Source: Vigna angularis | Taxonomy: Eukaryota > Streptophyta > Magnoliopsida > Fabales > Fabaceae | Assembly (NCBI RefSeq): GCF_016808095.1 | Contig: NC_068976.1 | Coordinates: forward strand, 34,032,371-34,096,370 | DNA length: 64,000 nucleotides | Direction: 5' to 3' | Shown: one piece after another, positions 53,035 to 63,979 of the stretch | Layout of the letters: every line of letters begins with the position of its first letter | How positions within the stretch are numbered: position 1 is the stretch's first letter | Program-made: the position numbers and the translations under genes | The notes under the pieces: model-generated | The model's input: the letters and a program-made list of their open reading frames with translations, nothing else | What the model was told of the DNA's origin: nothing | Databases searched by the model: none

Positions 53035-55369
53035 TGTTCAGACCTCGACAAGTGTATCGAATCTTATCAAGTAATAATAAATGGTAAGACCAAATATCTT
53101 TTCCCAAGAGACTCACGTCACTAAACAATTATGTGATTACTCAAATAATTAAAACTCTAAAGAACAAAATTTGGGGTTTTTGAATGCAAATGCAATAAAA
53201 TAAACATGAATGCAATTTGATCAATTGAGACTAAACACAAGAATGAATGGATGAAGTTGATGATATTGTTGTTGGCTTTAGATTTCACCTAATTTACTCT
53301 CATGCATATGTGAATTAATCTTCTTCATTAATGTTAATGTCGCTTTCTAATTTACCTTAAACCCGATGTCTCGATGAAGAAAGCCTACTCCTAATTACTA
53401 GTTCACAATGTCTTGTCTCCCTAGCAATTAATCATGCATTACATTCGCACAGAAGCTTAAAGGCAACCGATCCTCCTATTCCTATGTCTAGGTAATATTG
53501 CTTCCGGGAGAATTTCATCAGTTCTAGATTTCCCCGTATGTGTCCATATCGAAAAAATCAAAGATCATGCAATAGAATGAGTTAAACAAAGCATGCATAG
53601 AGTATACAAGAAAAAACCCTAACAATTAATGAAGTAAAGCATATATAATCAAGAATCAATTCAATACATGAGAGTTTAAGAGGTTAAATCTTTCCCAACA
53701 ACAAATAAGGTTTAGTTCTCCATCGTCATGGAAGAACTAGATGAACAATGGAATGAAAGAATGAAAGAGATAGAAAAACCCTAGAAAGAGAAGAGGAGAG
53801 CCATCACCATCTCCAAATCTACCCCCAAGGGGTGAAAAATGTGTTTTTGTGCTCAAGCCATCAAAAGATACAATCTCTAGGACGTGCAAGTTTTTAAATA
53901 GACCAGAAAAATAATAGAAAACAGGTCCATGTCAGAGCGGCTCCAGCGGAATGGTTAGGGTGGAATAACAAACCAAGAGGGTTTTTAATACGAATGTGTG
54001 CCTTTTAATTTCTACTCAATTAAACTTACCAAGCAAATAATAAAGACAAATAAAGAGAGTATGGTTAAGAGAAATTTGCACAGATGATTTTATCCTGGTT
54101 CGGATCTTACCAATCCTACGTCCAGTCGCTTATCTCAAAACAAGATAAATAGTTCACTACTCACAAAACAATTACAAATTACAATCACAAAGAAACAATT
54201 TGAAAAGTTTAGAAACCACCTCTCTTGATACCACAAGAGATGAACATGCACCTCCTTTAAGTCTTCACGAAGGATGAACTTCCTCTTCCAAACACCCCCT
54301 TAGACACACCAACAATGAACCGGCTATTTCCTTTGTCACCGTAGCATCACTTCACCAACTCCACAAACACGAGTTTCACAAGCCGAACAAGAACACACAA
54401 GTCTCAATGATTTCTGAGTACTAGAGCACAAGGGAAGAGTTGTTGTTGATGGAAAATGAGAGCCTATTTATAGACTTATGCAAATACTCTTCCGTTCTTC
54501 GTTTCCAGCCATTTAACGCTTTTAATCGGTTAATACAAGTGTTAATCGATTAAAATGAGTACAACGACTAGATTTCAAAAGTCAGAAAACTCCAACGGTC
54601 ACCTTTAATCAATTATTTTAAGGATTAATTGATTAACTAATCGATTAAAATAGGTATTAATCGATTATTTCCGTGCCAGTTGAGTTTTCAGCACCTGCAA
54701 CGTTTTAATCAATTAATACTTGATTTAATCGATTAAAACCGTGTGTTTATTATTCTGAACAGCAAATGCAAAGTATGAAAGTACAAGAATCAAAACCTAC
54801 TACAAATCTAAGTCCTAAACATTAAACTATAATTATTACAGAAGCTTTTAATAGCAAAACAAGTCTTCAAAGGATCTTCTTGAATCTCGATATATCTTGA
54901 CTTGATTTAGACATCATCAAAACTTCATCTTCATCATTTTTCTACTAGTCCAAGCCCATAAAAATAACAGAAAACAGGTCCAAGCCCACGTCGTTGGCGC
55001 TCAGCGCCCCAAAATCGCGCTCAGCGGCAGGTACGACAATCAACTAGCGCTCAACGACACAAAACTGGCGCTCAACACTACTTTTTCTGCACTCTGGTTG
55101 ACTGGTTGACTTTTATGCACTCTGGTTGACTTTTCTGCATTATGGTTGACTTTTCTGCATTTCAATCATTCGGTACTTTAACTCTTCTTTCAAATCATTC
55201 AATTAGCCTACAAAATAAAGGGAATCTAGCACAAAACCATTAAATTCACCTTCAACCCTCTTATTCACAAAACTAAAGAAAAAACATGAGTTCAAGCAAG
55301 CTTCTAAGTCAAAAAGTGTGTTTTTAATATCAAAATTAAGTATAAAAATAACGATTTTTCAATCGTTAT
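53035..55369 (-). repeat. Athila-type LTR (type B), split by a nested solo LTR
   Basis: TGTTCAGACCTCGACAAGTG at the left, ...TTTTTCAATCGTTAT at the right, about 1.3 kb after removal of the insert. Its left neighbour is a primer site and its right neighbour is protease sequence. The LTR thus joins two partial elements, and its first bases (TGATAACG) are trimmed. Confidence 0.8.
53930..54947 (-). mobile_element. Solo LTR of a copia-type element nested in an Athila LTR
   Basis: 1018 bp flanked by perfect GTCCA duplications (53925-53929 and 54948-54952). Plus-strand ends are TGTCAGAGCGG and ...TTTTTCTACTA. The right end departs from the usual CA, read as TA...CA on the minus strand. It contains ATCCTGGTTCGGATCTTACC then CTACGTCCAGTCG, as in Sirevirus-type LTRs, and seven TAATCGATTA-like palindromes at 54520-54745. 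Confidence 0.85.
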
Positions 55370-55581
55370 TAATTAGCCATAAACAGAGTAATCCTTGAAG
55401 ATTTGACTTTAAGACCACCAATCTTTTTCAGAACAGATAAGGGCATCAAATTAATACTGGACCTTAAATCAATTAGGGCTTTCCCTATTTTATGATTCCC
55501 AATAAGACAGGGAATGGTGAAACTTCCTGGATCTTCAACCTTAGGAGGAAGTGCCTTTTGTAAAATCACACTACACTCTTC
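55370..55581 (-). pseudogene. Athila-type aspartic protease, N-terminal half
   Basis: The minus strand encodes EECSVILQKALPPKVEDPGS, then IGKALIDLRSSINLMPLSVL and KKIGGLKVKSSRITLFMAN. The active-site D-L-G seen at 63350-63979 is D-L-R here, which should abolish activity. The frame is the same as gag upstream but separated by a TAG at 55582-55584, where the copy at 63.8 kb has CAG (Gln). It is truncated by the adjoining LTR. Confidence 0.88.
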
Positions 55582-56124
55582 CTATACCTCCATTGTCTCC
55601 TCTTTTAAGTATTGTTTTCTTTTGAGGAGTTTCTTCAAAAACTCAGCATATTCAGGAATCTGTTGCAATGCTTCAGTCACAGGAATTCTAACTCCCAATT
55701 CTCTAGAGATTTCCTCAAAGCACCCTAATTGTTTTTCTTTTTCTTTTTTGGGGCACTCTTCAGGGTGATTGAGCTTTTTCTCTAATTTTTCTTTTTCTCT
55801 CTCAACCTCTTCATTTCTTTCTCTCTCACTCTCTTCTCTTTCTTTTTCTTTTTCTATCAAATTTCCTTTTTCTTTTCTCTCTTTTTTTTTCTTATCTTTT
55901 TCTTTTCTCTCACTCTCTTCTTTTTCTTTTCTCTTACTCTCTTCTTTTTCTTTCCTCTCACTCTCTTCTTTTTCTTTCTCACTCAACTTTTCTTTTTCTT
56001 TCTCTCTCTCATCTTTCATACTCACAATAGCCTCACATTCTTCTTTGGGGTTAACTTCAGTATTAGCCCCAAAACTTCTGATAGGCATCTCTTCCAACTT
56101 CTTAGCCATTTGACCAACCTGCAT
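55582..56124 (-). pseudogene. Athila-type gag C-terminal part, Lys/Glu-rich repeats
   Basis: The minus strand continues in frame from gag: MQVGQMAKKLEEMPIRSFGA, NPKEECEAIVSM, then about 60 residues of near-perfect KEKEESERK repeats (56030-55800), then ECPKKEKEKQLGCFEEISRE and the conserved LGVRIPVTEALQQIPEYAEF before protease. The charged tract is predicted to be coiled or disordered. The DNA is a homopurine/homopyrimidine tract of GAAAAAG units. Confidence 0.88.
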
Positions 56125-56135
56125 CTTCAGGTTCC

Positions 56136-57414
56136 TTATAGCAGATTCAGTGCTTTGCTGAGTGGAAAGACTGGCTTGTATGAATTGTTGGAGAGTCTCC
56201 TAAAGCTTTGTAGTTCTATCAGATAAAGAGGTTTATTGTTGCCACTGTTGTTGTTGTGGTTGTTGTGGTGGTCTATTATATTGCCCACCAGTTTGCCCAA
56301 ACTGACTTTGTCCATTGCTAGGATGAGATTTCCACCCTTGATTATAATTATTGGGACGAAACTAGTTGCCCATGTAACTAACTTCTTCATTGATATTCTC
56401 AGGCACAACACATTGACCATTGATATGATCACCACCACATTGTTCACAAAGTTGCTGTTGAACTTGTGAGACATTCCGGCACTGCTTTGGTGGTTGAGAA
56501 AACTTCTTTGTCAACACCTCTAACTTTTGAGTGATAATCTTATTTTGAGCAAGTAAGGCATCATAAGACTGTAACTGTAACACTCCCTTAGGTTGTGATG
56601 AAGTTCCTCTTTCATTGTGTATCACATTGTCATTGGTAGCCATGTTTTCAATTAATTCATAGGCTTCCTCTTTAGTCTTGCACCTGATATTGCCTTCAGC
56701 TGAGGCATCCAACATCAATTTGGTCTGTGAGCCAAGACCTCCAAGGAAAAGAATAACTACTGCTGCTTCATCAAATCCATGAGTGGGTGTCTTTCTCAGC
56801 AAACCTTTGTATTTATCCCATGCTTGCCCTAATGTTTCCTCCATGCCTTGTCTGAAAGAAGAGATTTTCTGCTTCCCTTTCTTGATCTTTGATTGTGGGA
56901 AGTATTTATTCAAAAATTTTCCAACCACATCTTCCCACTCAGTAAAGCTATTTTCAGGAAAAGAGTTCAACCACAATTTAGCATTGCCTCCTAGTGAGAA
57001 AGGAAACAAGCTTAGTGTAATAGCATCATCTAGTACTCCATTTAGCATCACTATATTGCAAATCTCATTGAAAGTGGTCAGATGCTCATATGGACTTTCA
57101 TGTGACAGTCCATTTAACTGGTTGCTTTTTACTAGATGGATCAATGCAGGCTTCATCTCCATACTTGCGGCTTTGACCCTCAGCTTTGCAATGCTGTTAA
57201 AGTGACGAGGGCCAACCACTGTTGCATAATCCGCCAAAGTACTTCTTCGTCCATTGTTATCCATGCTTTCCTGATCAAATTGTAAGGCCTGTGAAATCCT
57301 TTCTACAGAAGGTACTCTAGATAATCTCTTTCTTAGCGACCTCCTACTAGTTTCAAGTCCTCCAAGAAGATGTTCAGCACTTTTGTTGCTTCTTGTTCTC
57401 ACTGTATCCTGCAT
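56136..57414 (-). pseudogene. Athila-type gag with zinc knuckle, in-frame stops
   Basis: The minus strand starts MQDTVRTRSNKSAEHLLGGL. The gag domain includes ASMEMKPALIHLVKSNQLNG, PYEHLTTFNEICNIV, LFPFSLGGNAKLWLNSFPEN and FLNKYFPQSK (residues about 75-190). Then follow CKTKEEAYELIENMA and the knuckle CEQCGGDHINGQC (about 330-342, CX2CX3HX4C, typical for Athila). The 350-residue frame ends at a TAG (56362), but the same frame continues (FRPNNYNQGW..., Q-rich QQPQQQQWQQ) with further stops at about 56230 and 56200, and then into 56124-55582. It is the best preserved gag of the cluster, yet inactive. Confidence 0.93.
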
Positions 57415-57554
57415 AAACTAAACACAAAACCCTAGAAAATTTGTTAGCACAAAAACAAAAATAATTGACAAAAAACACAAATAAAAAATAAAAACAAAAA
57501 AATAAAAACAAAGTCAAAGTTAATAAAGAATCACACAAATAGAATAGTTTAAAC

Positions 57555-57584
57555 CGTGAGTCCCCGGCAACGGCGCCAAAACCT
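57555..57584 (-). promoter_or_regulatory. Primer binding site, tRNA-Asp type, intact
   Basis: The minus strand reads TTTTGGCGCCGTTGCCGGGG then ACTCACGG. It contains a perfect TGGCGCCGTTGCCGGGGA match to the 3' end of plant tRNA-Asp. Confidence 0.9.
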
Positions 57585-58683
57585 TGTTGATGGATTGGTA
57601 AGTGTACCTAATCGCACAAGTAAAATGGTAAGACCAAGTATCATATCCCAGAAGACTCTCGACATTAAACAGTTGTGTGATGACTCGATTAATTAAGACT
57701 TAAATAAAATGAGATCATTGGTTTAAGATGCAAAGACAAAAAATTTAATATGAATGCAGTTTGATCAATAGCAGAGTAACACAAAGATGAACGAATATTG
57801 TTTATAATGAGATGATTAAGTTGTTGGGTTTAGATTTCACCAAGTTCCCTCTCATGTATGTAAGAATTCTTCTTTTTGCATTAATGTTAACGTCACTAAC
57901 TAAATCACCCAAACCCGGTCCCTCGGCGAATAAGATTGTCCTTAACCACCAGTTCATGCAATTCCTAGCATTCCTAGTGATTAGATGTGAAGATCAAGAG
58001 CTTAAGACGACCAAGACTCCCTGAGAAATATTACTCTTGGGAGAATTCAACAAGAACCTAAATTGTAAGGAACCTGCCGACACTCATGCAATTCATAAAT
58101 CATGCGATGAATGAGTTAAACAAAGCATGTAATAAGCATAGATGAATTACTCTAAAAATTAATGAAAAAGCATATGGAATTAAGAATCAATTCAAATACA
58201 TGAGAGTTCAATGGTTACATCATTCCCCAACAACAAATAGAATTTAGTTCCCCATAGACATGGAGAAACTAGATGAATAATGGAAAAACATGAGATAGAT
58301 AAACCCTAAAGATATAGGAAGGACGCCCAAGCCTTCTACATCTGGCGCTCAAGCGCCCCCAAAAGGGGCGCCTTGTCGGTGAGCGACACTTCCTACGCTT
58401 AAGCCTCCAAAAAGGGTGCCCAAGCCTCGAGCTTCTTTCGTTCTGGTGCTTTTTCTAGACCTTTCTAAGCTCTATGTCCTTAGCACTTTATGCCTGCTTT
58501 CCATATTAACTCATATTCTATCAAAACAAAGGGAATTAGTCATAAAATTATCAAATTTAACCTCAACTCTCTTATTCACACAACTTAGCAGAAAAACATG
58601 ATTCGAAGCATGTTTCTAAGCAGAAAAGGGGGCATTTAGTATTAAAATTACATCACAGGTAACAATATTTTCGACCGTTATCA
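57585..58683 (-). repeat. Athila-type LTR (type A)
   Basis: 1099 bp, TGTTGATGGATTGGTAAGTG...TCGACCGTTATCA on the plus strand. It has a primer site on the left (serving the gag at 57414) and a polypurine tract complement on the right (58684-58698), so it is shared by two partial elements. GC-rich hairpins at 58340-58435. Confidence 0.88.
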
Positions 58684-60603
58684 CAACCCCAAAGTTAGAA
58701 CTTTGCTTGTCCTCAAGCAAAACAGATTGTAACACAGTTTTTCAGAATAATCACTACAATGACTCAACCTTTTTCAAAAACTTTTTCTATCAGACAAGTG
58801 ATAACAGTTGAAAAACTGTTATTTTTATACTTAATTTTGACATAAAAAACAACCTTTATGACTTAGAAACTAGCTTGGAATCATGCTTTTGTTTATATTT
58901 TGGAAATAAGAGAGTTGGATGGGTTTTATGCTTGGTTTTCCTTGTTTTTGCAGGTTTTAAGATGAATTGAATGGAAGAAGTGAAGAAGCCAGAAGTTGGA
59001 TTCAGAAAAGGAAGAAAAAGTGCATAAAAGATGAGCCGCAAGTACCGCTCAGCGCCATTTTTACCGCTGAGCGGCACTCTGAAGTCCCGTAGTCACCGCT
59101 GAGGGGAAAAAATGTAGCTGAACGTCAAATAGAAGAACCGCACTTACCGCTGAGCGCCATTTTAATGGGTCTTGGGCCACTTTTCTGTAATCTTTAGGAA
59201 GCTATATAAGGGTTTAGTCGACCTAGGGTTAATATCTTTTGGCAGAACGAAGCAAAATCACACTTTCTTCACCCCTTGGAGGAGGATTTTGGATGCTCAA
59301 GCTCCACTCTTCAAATTCTAGGGTTTTATCTTTCATTCTTTCATTATTTTTCGTCTAGTTTCACCATGATTATGGTGAACTAAACCTTCATTGTTGTTGG
59401 GGAATCAATGTAATCCTTTGAAACTCTCATGTATTGAATTGGTTCTTTAATCCATATGCTTTCTTTCATTAATTGTTAGGGTTTTTCTTCTATACTCTAT
59501 GCATGCTTTGTTTAACTCATTCAATTGCATAATCATTGATGTTATTTGTATGGACACATATCAGAAATTCAAAGAACTACTCCTCACCAAAGAAAGTGTT
59601 TCACTCAAGCACTCAAAAGTGTATCACAATGTTATCACAAATTAACTTTGCCTTTCATTTAGCCATAATCAAACATACTCACAAGTAGGTTCTAATCACA
59701 AGGGCTTTTCATGGCTTGTAACTTGGTTGGGCTAAGAAGGAAATTGGTTTTTCTGGTCAACAAAATCCTTGAGTTAAGAGAGACATTTATGATTTCATCA
59801 TTCAAGTACAAACTCACTTTCTTTTTCCCAGATTTCCCTTGCATTGAGCTTTTCTTTTCATTTTTCTTTTTCTTTTTCTTTTGCTTTTCAAGTATTCACT
59901 GCTTAGCTTAATGCTTTTTCTTTTCACTTTTCCCAGTAACCCCAAATTTGAACCTTTATCAACACCTCACAAATATTCTCAACTTAACTCAAGGTAAAGA
60001 TTTTCATAAAGGGTTTTCAACACATGCATAAGGCTTAAGGTTCAAAGGATAGAATAAATTGTTTTCTTTTGAGTGGATAATTTCATGTGAAGGCTATAAG
60101 AATAAGGGATGACAAAAGATGGCCTTGATCATGTGAAACCTGCAAGCAAATAGTTCGATCACAGAAAATTTGGGCAAAATCATTCATGCTTCCAAAGTAA
60201 TAGCAATTATTCATCAAAAATTCTGAAGCCCAAAACTCACACAGGTAAACTCTCAAGTCCCAGACTTCAGAAAAACAACCTGTTTAGTATCTCAATCAAA
60301 CTTTACCTCAAACACATGTTTCATACTTTGAGAGCAAGCACATGTATATCACTACATCATGCATCACTTCAACATCAATCCACACACTAGAATATCACAA
60401 AGCAATACTCATCACAAAACAATCACAGGTGAACCAAAGCATTGTAGTTCATTAAAGCAAAGTACAATACAAAGCACATAATTAAAAAGGAAAATAATGA
60501 CAGAAACAAAATACAGTCAATCAAAGCAAATAAAACAAAACAGAAAAATAAAATAAGTCCTGGTCATAACAAAGATGGCACCCTTCAGTAGGTGTCAGAT
60601 ACA
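58684..60603 (-). mobile_element. 3' non-coding internal region of an Athila-type element
   Basis: Polypurine tract complement CAACCCCAAAGTTAG at 58684. The rest matches 49008-50400 in stretches (for example AGGGCTTTTC.TGGCTTGTAACTTGG, TTCAAAGGAT, ACCTGCAAGCAA). Interrupted by the inserted LTR fragment at 58799-59561. No coding potential recognised. Confidence 0.75.
58799..59561 (+). repeat. Inserted Athila-type LTR fragment, plus orientation
   Basis: TGATAACAGTTGAAAAACTG at its start, then TTAGAAACTAGCTTGGAATC and GGGTTTTTC-type phrases matching the reverse complement of other LTRs in this cluster. It ends within GTATGGACACATAT, about two thirds through the LTR. GC-rich GCTCAGCGCCATTTTTACCG-type hairpins at 59045-59160. 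Confidence 0.8.
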
Positions 60604-61832
60604 AATCATCACTCCTCATCAGAATTCTCAACCTCAGCACCCTCATCCATGGCTGAAGCTTCAGCTGCTTCAGCTCTATCACCCTTCTGTGGTGGGTCAG
60701 CGGGCCATGCCACATAAGCTGCAAATTCATCCTGAGACATCAACTGTCTTTTAGGAAATGCGGACATCAGTGTCCTAAGCAGCGCTTGCTCGCCCCTGTA
60801 TACGAAAATCATCCTAGCATCCAGCAGAGAATAGTACATGTCCCGCATCTAGAAAGGAGCGGCATCATGGACTGGCTCCTGGGTGGTGGTGGCGCCCTCC
60901 TGTGTTGTGTGGGCTGCTGTGGTGGTGGCTCTAGATGGCCTGGCTCATCCACTGCACAATAGTGAGTAAAGTATGATGCGTCCAACTCCTTTCTTGGGCG
61001 CTCCAGTGGTGGCCTAGAAACATCAATGCCTGCGGCCCCACAAAGGTGGGTGATCAAAGAAGGATGTCCCAACGGTGCCTTGCTGGTTGCACCACGGACA
61101 CAAATCTGGAGCTCCTCAGCTATGACCTGGCCTATGTCAATATTAAGGCCCTTGAGAATACAGTAGAGGATGATCGCCCTAGGAACAGTGATGTCAGAAA
61201 CATGAGAGCAAGGCTGGATGTTGGCATGAGAGAATGTCATCCAATACTTCGCCAGAGGCTTCAGATGGGGTCTAATAAGGTGGATAGGTGCTCCAGACCT
61301 GTGTCCTCTGAAAATTCCCTCTAGGCACAGATAAGGTCCGCTCCACCTCTTCATAATCCACCCCTTCCAGCATGGATAAAGCAAATTGACATTGCTCCTC
61401 CTCCCATTCTATACCAAGGAAGTAGTTAATAGCATCAGCATAAAAAATAATCCTCTTACCCCTCACGTAGCTGAAGTACGTATCTTCTTCTCCCCTCAAT
61501 GCTTTGGCATTTGTGTAAAACTCTTTGACTATGTCAACATTGGCGGGACATGAGTAGACCTCTAGGTGGCCCCAGTCTCTATTATTCAGCTCCCTTTCAA
61601 ACTGGGTTGCTAAGGATGGTATGGAGGTCACCTTCGTCTCCATTAACAATTTCCTTCCCTCCACTTGTGGGAAGTATCTTTTATTAGCAGGGGTTCTGAA
61701 CTTGTCTGAGTGAAATTGCTCCTTCTCCTTCCTCTTTGTTCCATTTTCTTTGGAACCAAGAGTTTTAATCCTTTTGCCTGAAGAAGATATCATTCCTGCA
61801 CAGAAAAATTCACAAACAAACCGAGAAATCAT
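60604..61832 (-). pseudogene. Athila env-position ORF (putative plant transposon protein domain), frameshifted
   Basis: Three minus-strand frames make one protein. 61832-61320 holds QFERELNNRDWGHLEVYSCP, VDIVKEFYTNAKALRGEEDT, YVRGKRIIFYADAINYFLGI. 61320-60860 holds HLKPLAKYWMTFSHANIQPC, VPRAIILYCILKGLNIDIGQ, ATSKAPLGHPSLITHLCGAA. 60848-60609 ends ARMIFVYRGEQALLRTLMSA...ENSDEE. The pattern (FY.N....V RGK.I.F....IN..LG ... L.P.AK.W..F......P..H...V.......Y.I..G..I..G..I) is the plant-specific domain annotated as putative plant transposon protein. It lies where Athila elements carry their env-like gene. Frameshifts near 61320 and 60850 inactivate it. No signal peptide or membrane helix is seen. 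Confidence 0.75.
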
Positions 61833-62760
61833 GAAGCATTAGTTCCCAAAAATCAAAAACTCTTATTATTCAGAAAGAGGGTATAACAGAGAACTCTCAA
61901 CACCAGTTCAACAGAACCAAACAGCCAAAAACACAACACAGCAAAAAAAAAATTCAAGATCTGCCACTACCGCTTGGCCGCCCCTCAAGGGGCGCTTGAG
62001 CGGCGCGCGGTGCAACCAAGTGTAATTCTGTTGTTTTCTACCCTTTTCTAAATTTGTTTCCACCGAGTTCAGATCAAAATTGGCACAATTTAATCGGTCC
62101 AAACAGTGGGAAATTAAGCATAGATAGTATAGAGCATCAAAAAATCAAACTTTCTAATCAAAATCCTAATAAATCAAACTTTAAAGTGCTCAAATCATAA
62201 CCTAACAAGAACTTACTTGATTGGAGACAAGAAAACAGAGATTGAAGCTTAAATTAAGTGCACAATACAGAACACTAACAGTCACATAGTCAAAAACCCT
62301 AAACTTTGATGGTTGAAAAGTGCAAATCAAGTGAGAAATAGGGTTTTTGGTCGAAAAGTGAAGGGGGAAAGTGAAGAGAAGACTTGGGAGAGGTGTTTAG
62401 GGAGGCTAGAGTGAGGAGAATCTGAGAGAGGGGGCTTGGGCGAACCCTAGGGTGTGAAAATGAGAAGTGGGCTAAAATCCCGCTTAAGCCCCAAACTTAA
62501 ACCCAAGTCTGTAGTTGCACCGCTCGAGCGCCCCTTAGAGGATGCTCCAGCGGCGGGCAATACTTTTCCCTCTTTGCTTTTTAGCTCGTTTTGGGTGGTC
62601 CTGGCCTTGAGTTCTCAGATTCAACTTAGAATTTTTCAGTTTCTTTTCCCTAGTTCTCACAACAACTCTCAAATCAATCAATTCATCTCTCTCCACCCCT
62701 CAAACATTCAGACTAAGCACACTGAAATCACACACAAACAGAAACTAAAGGAATAAAAGT
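61833..62760 (-). other. Athila internal non-coding segment upstream of the env-position ORF
   Basis: Contains a GC-rich CCGCTTGGCCGCCCCTCAAG hairpin-like motif (61970-62005), related to 50755-50800 and to the LTR hairpins, and a segment matching 50560-50730. No supported gene. Confidence 0.55.
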
Positions 62761-62945
62761 TTGTAAATCATTGCGTTGCCTCCCAACAAGCGCTTCATTA
62801 ACGTTACTAGCTTGACCCAAAGCAAACATAAAATAAATAGAAAAATTGCAAACTTAAAGAAACAATAAACAAATAAAAGTTTTTAAAACACTGGGTTGCC
62901 TCCCAGCGAGCACTTCTTTAACGTCACTAGCTTGACCCACAAAAC
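62761..62945 (-). repeat. Duplicated post-pol motif of Athila elements
   Basis: GTTGCCTCCCAACAAGCGCT near 62775 and GGTTGCCTCCCAGCGAGCAC near 62893, each followed by a TTAACGT.ACTAGCTTGACCCA phrase. The period is about 118 bases. A single copy occurs at 51092. It lies just downstream of where pol should end. Confidence 0.8.
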
Positions 62946-63349
62946 TCATGTCACATCTTTGATCTTGGTGTTAATTTTTCCTTCTCCACACCAAATGGTC
63001 TTCAACGATTTCCTGTTCACCTTTTTAATTTTCCTTGATATTGGAGATACAATCTCTATCAGTCCATCAGTTTTGAGTTCTTTCACAACCTATTGCTTCT
63101 TGTTGAATCTCATTGGAATCCCTGGTCTAAATTCTTCATGTTTCTCCAAGGGATCCTGATGAACACTTTCTCCTTTGCTATCCTTTTCTTCCTCCTTTAC
63201 CTGTGAGAATTTTTTTTTTTACCTTTCTTACCTGGCTTGGTAGCTTTAGCACTGGTATCTGATGTACCTCCACTTGAAGTCTTGAGACTAGTCTTCTTTA
63301 TCTGGATTTGCTGCTCAGCCTTGAAGACATTGAAAATCACCTCCTCTTC
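62946..63349 (-). other. Short linker after protease, pol deleted
   Basis: About 400 bases between the post-pol motif and protease. Minus-strand pieces resemble a lysine-rich end (KKTSLKTSSGGTSDTSAKAT near 63300-63240), but no RT, RNase H or integrase motif is present. Confidence 0.6.
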
Positions 63350-63979
63350 TTAGTTTTTAAGTGCTACAGTTCCATCATCAACATTAATGATCACCTTGGC
63401 CATTTTCATGAATGACCTTCCAAGAATAATAGGGATCTCCAAATCTTCCCCCATCTCCATTATCACAAAGTCAACCAGGAATCTGAGATTTTCAATTTGA
63501 ACCATCACATCTTTCACCATACCATAGGGCTTTTTGCTGGATCCATCAACCATAAACAGAGTCATCCTTGCAGGTTTGACTTTAAGACCATCAATCTTTT
63601 CCAGAACAGATAAGGGCATCAAATTAATACTGGACCCTAAATCAATTAGGGCTTTCCCTATTTTATGACTCCCAACAGTACAGGGAATGGTGAAACTTCC
63701 TAGATCTTCAACCTTAGGAGGAAGTGCCTTTTGTAAAATCACACTGCACTCTTCTTGTACCTCCATTGTCTCCTCTTTTAAGTATTCTTTTCTTTTGAGG
63801 AGTTTCTTCAAAAACTGAGCATATTCAGGAATTTGTTGCAATGCTTCAGTCAAAGGAGTTCTAATCCCCAATTCTCTAGAGATTTCCTTAAAGCACCCTA
63901 ATTGTTTTTCTTTTTCTTTTCTCTCTATTTTTTTTCTAATCTTTTTCTTTTCTCTCACTCTCTTCTTTTTCTTTCTCAC
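63350..63979 (-). pseudogene. Athila-type gag tail and aspartic protease, best preserved copy
   Basis: The minus-strand frame is open from the Lys/Glu-rich tract (63979-63900) through KEISRELGIRTPLTEALQQI, EECSVILQKALPPKVEDLGS and the protease: IGKALIDLGSSINLMPLSVL, ARMTLFMVDGSSKKPYGMVK, EMGEDLEIPIILGRSFMKMA, ending NVDDGTVALKN and a stop. D-L-G active site intact. RT should follow in the same polyprotein, but the next recognisable sequence (62761-62945) is the post-pol motif, so about 2-3 kb of pol is deleted. The frame continues to the right beyond 63979 towards the window edge. Confidence 0.88.

Noticed and set aside
60604..61832. Host gene encoding a nuclear protein
   Set aside because: Position between the Athila post-pol motif and LTR, plus the transposon-type domain pattern, favour an element-encoded ORF.
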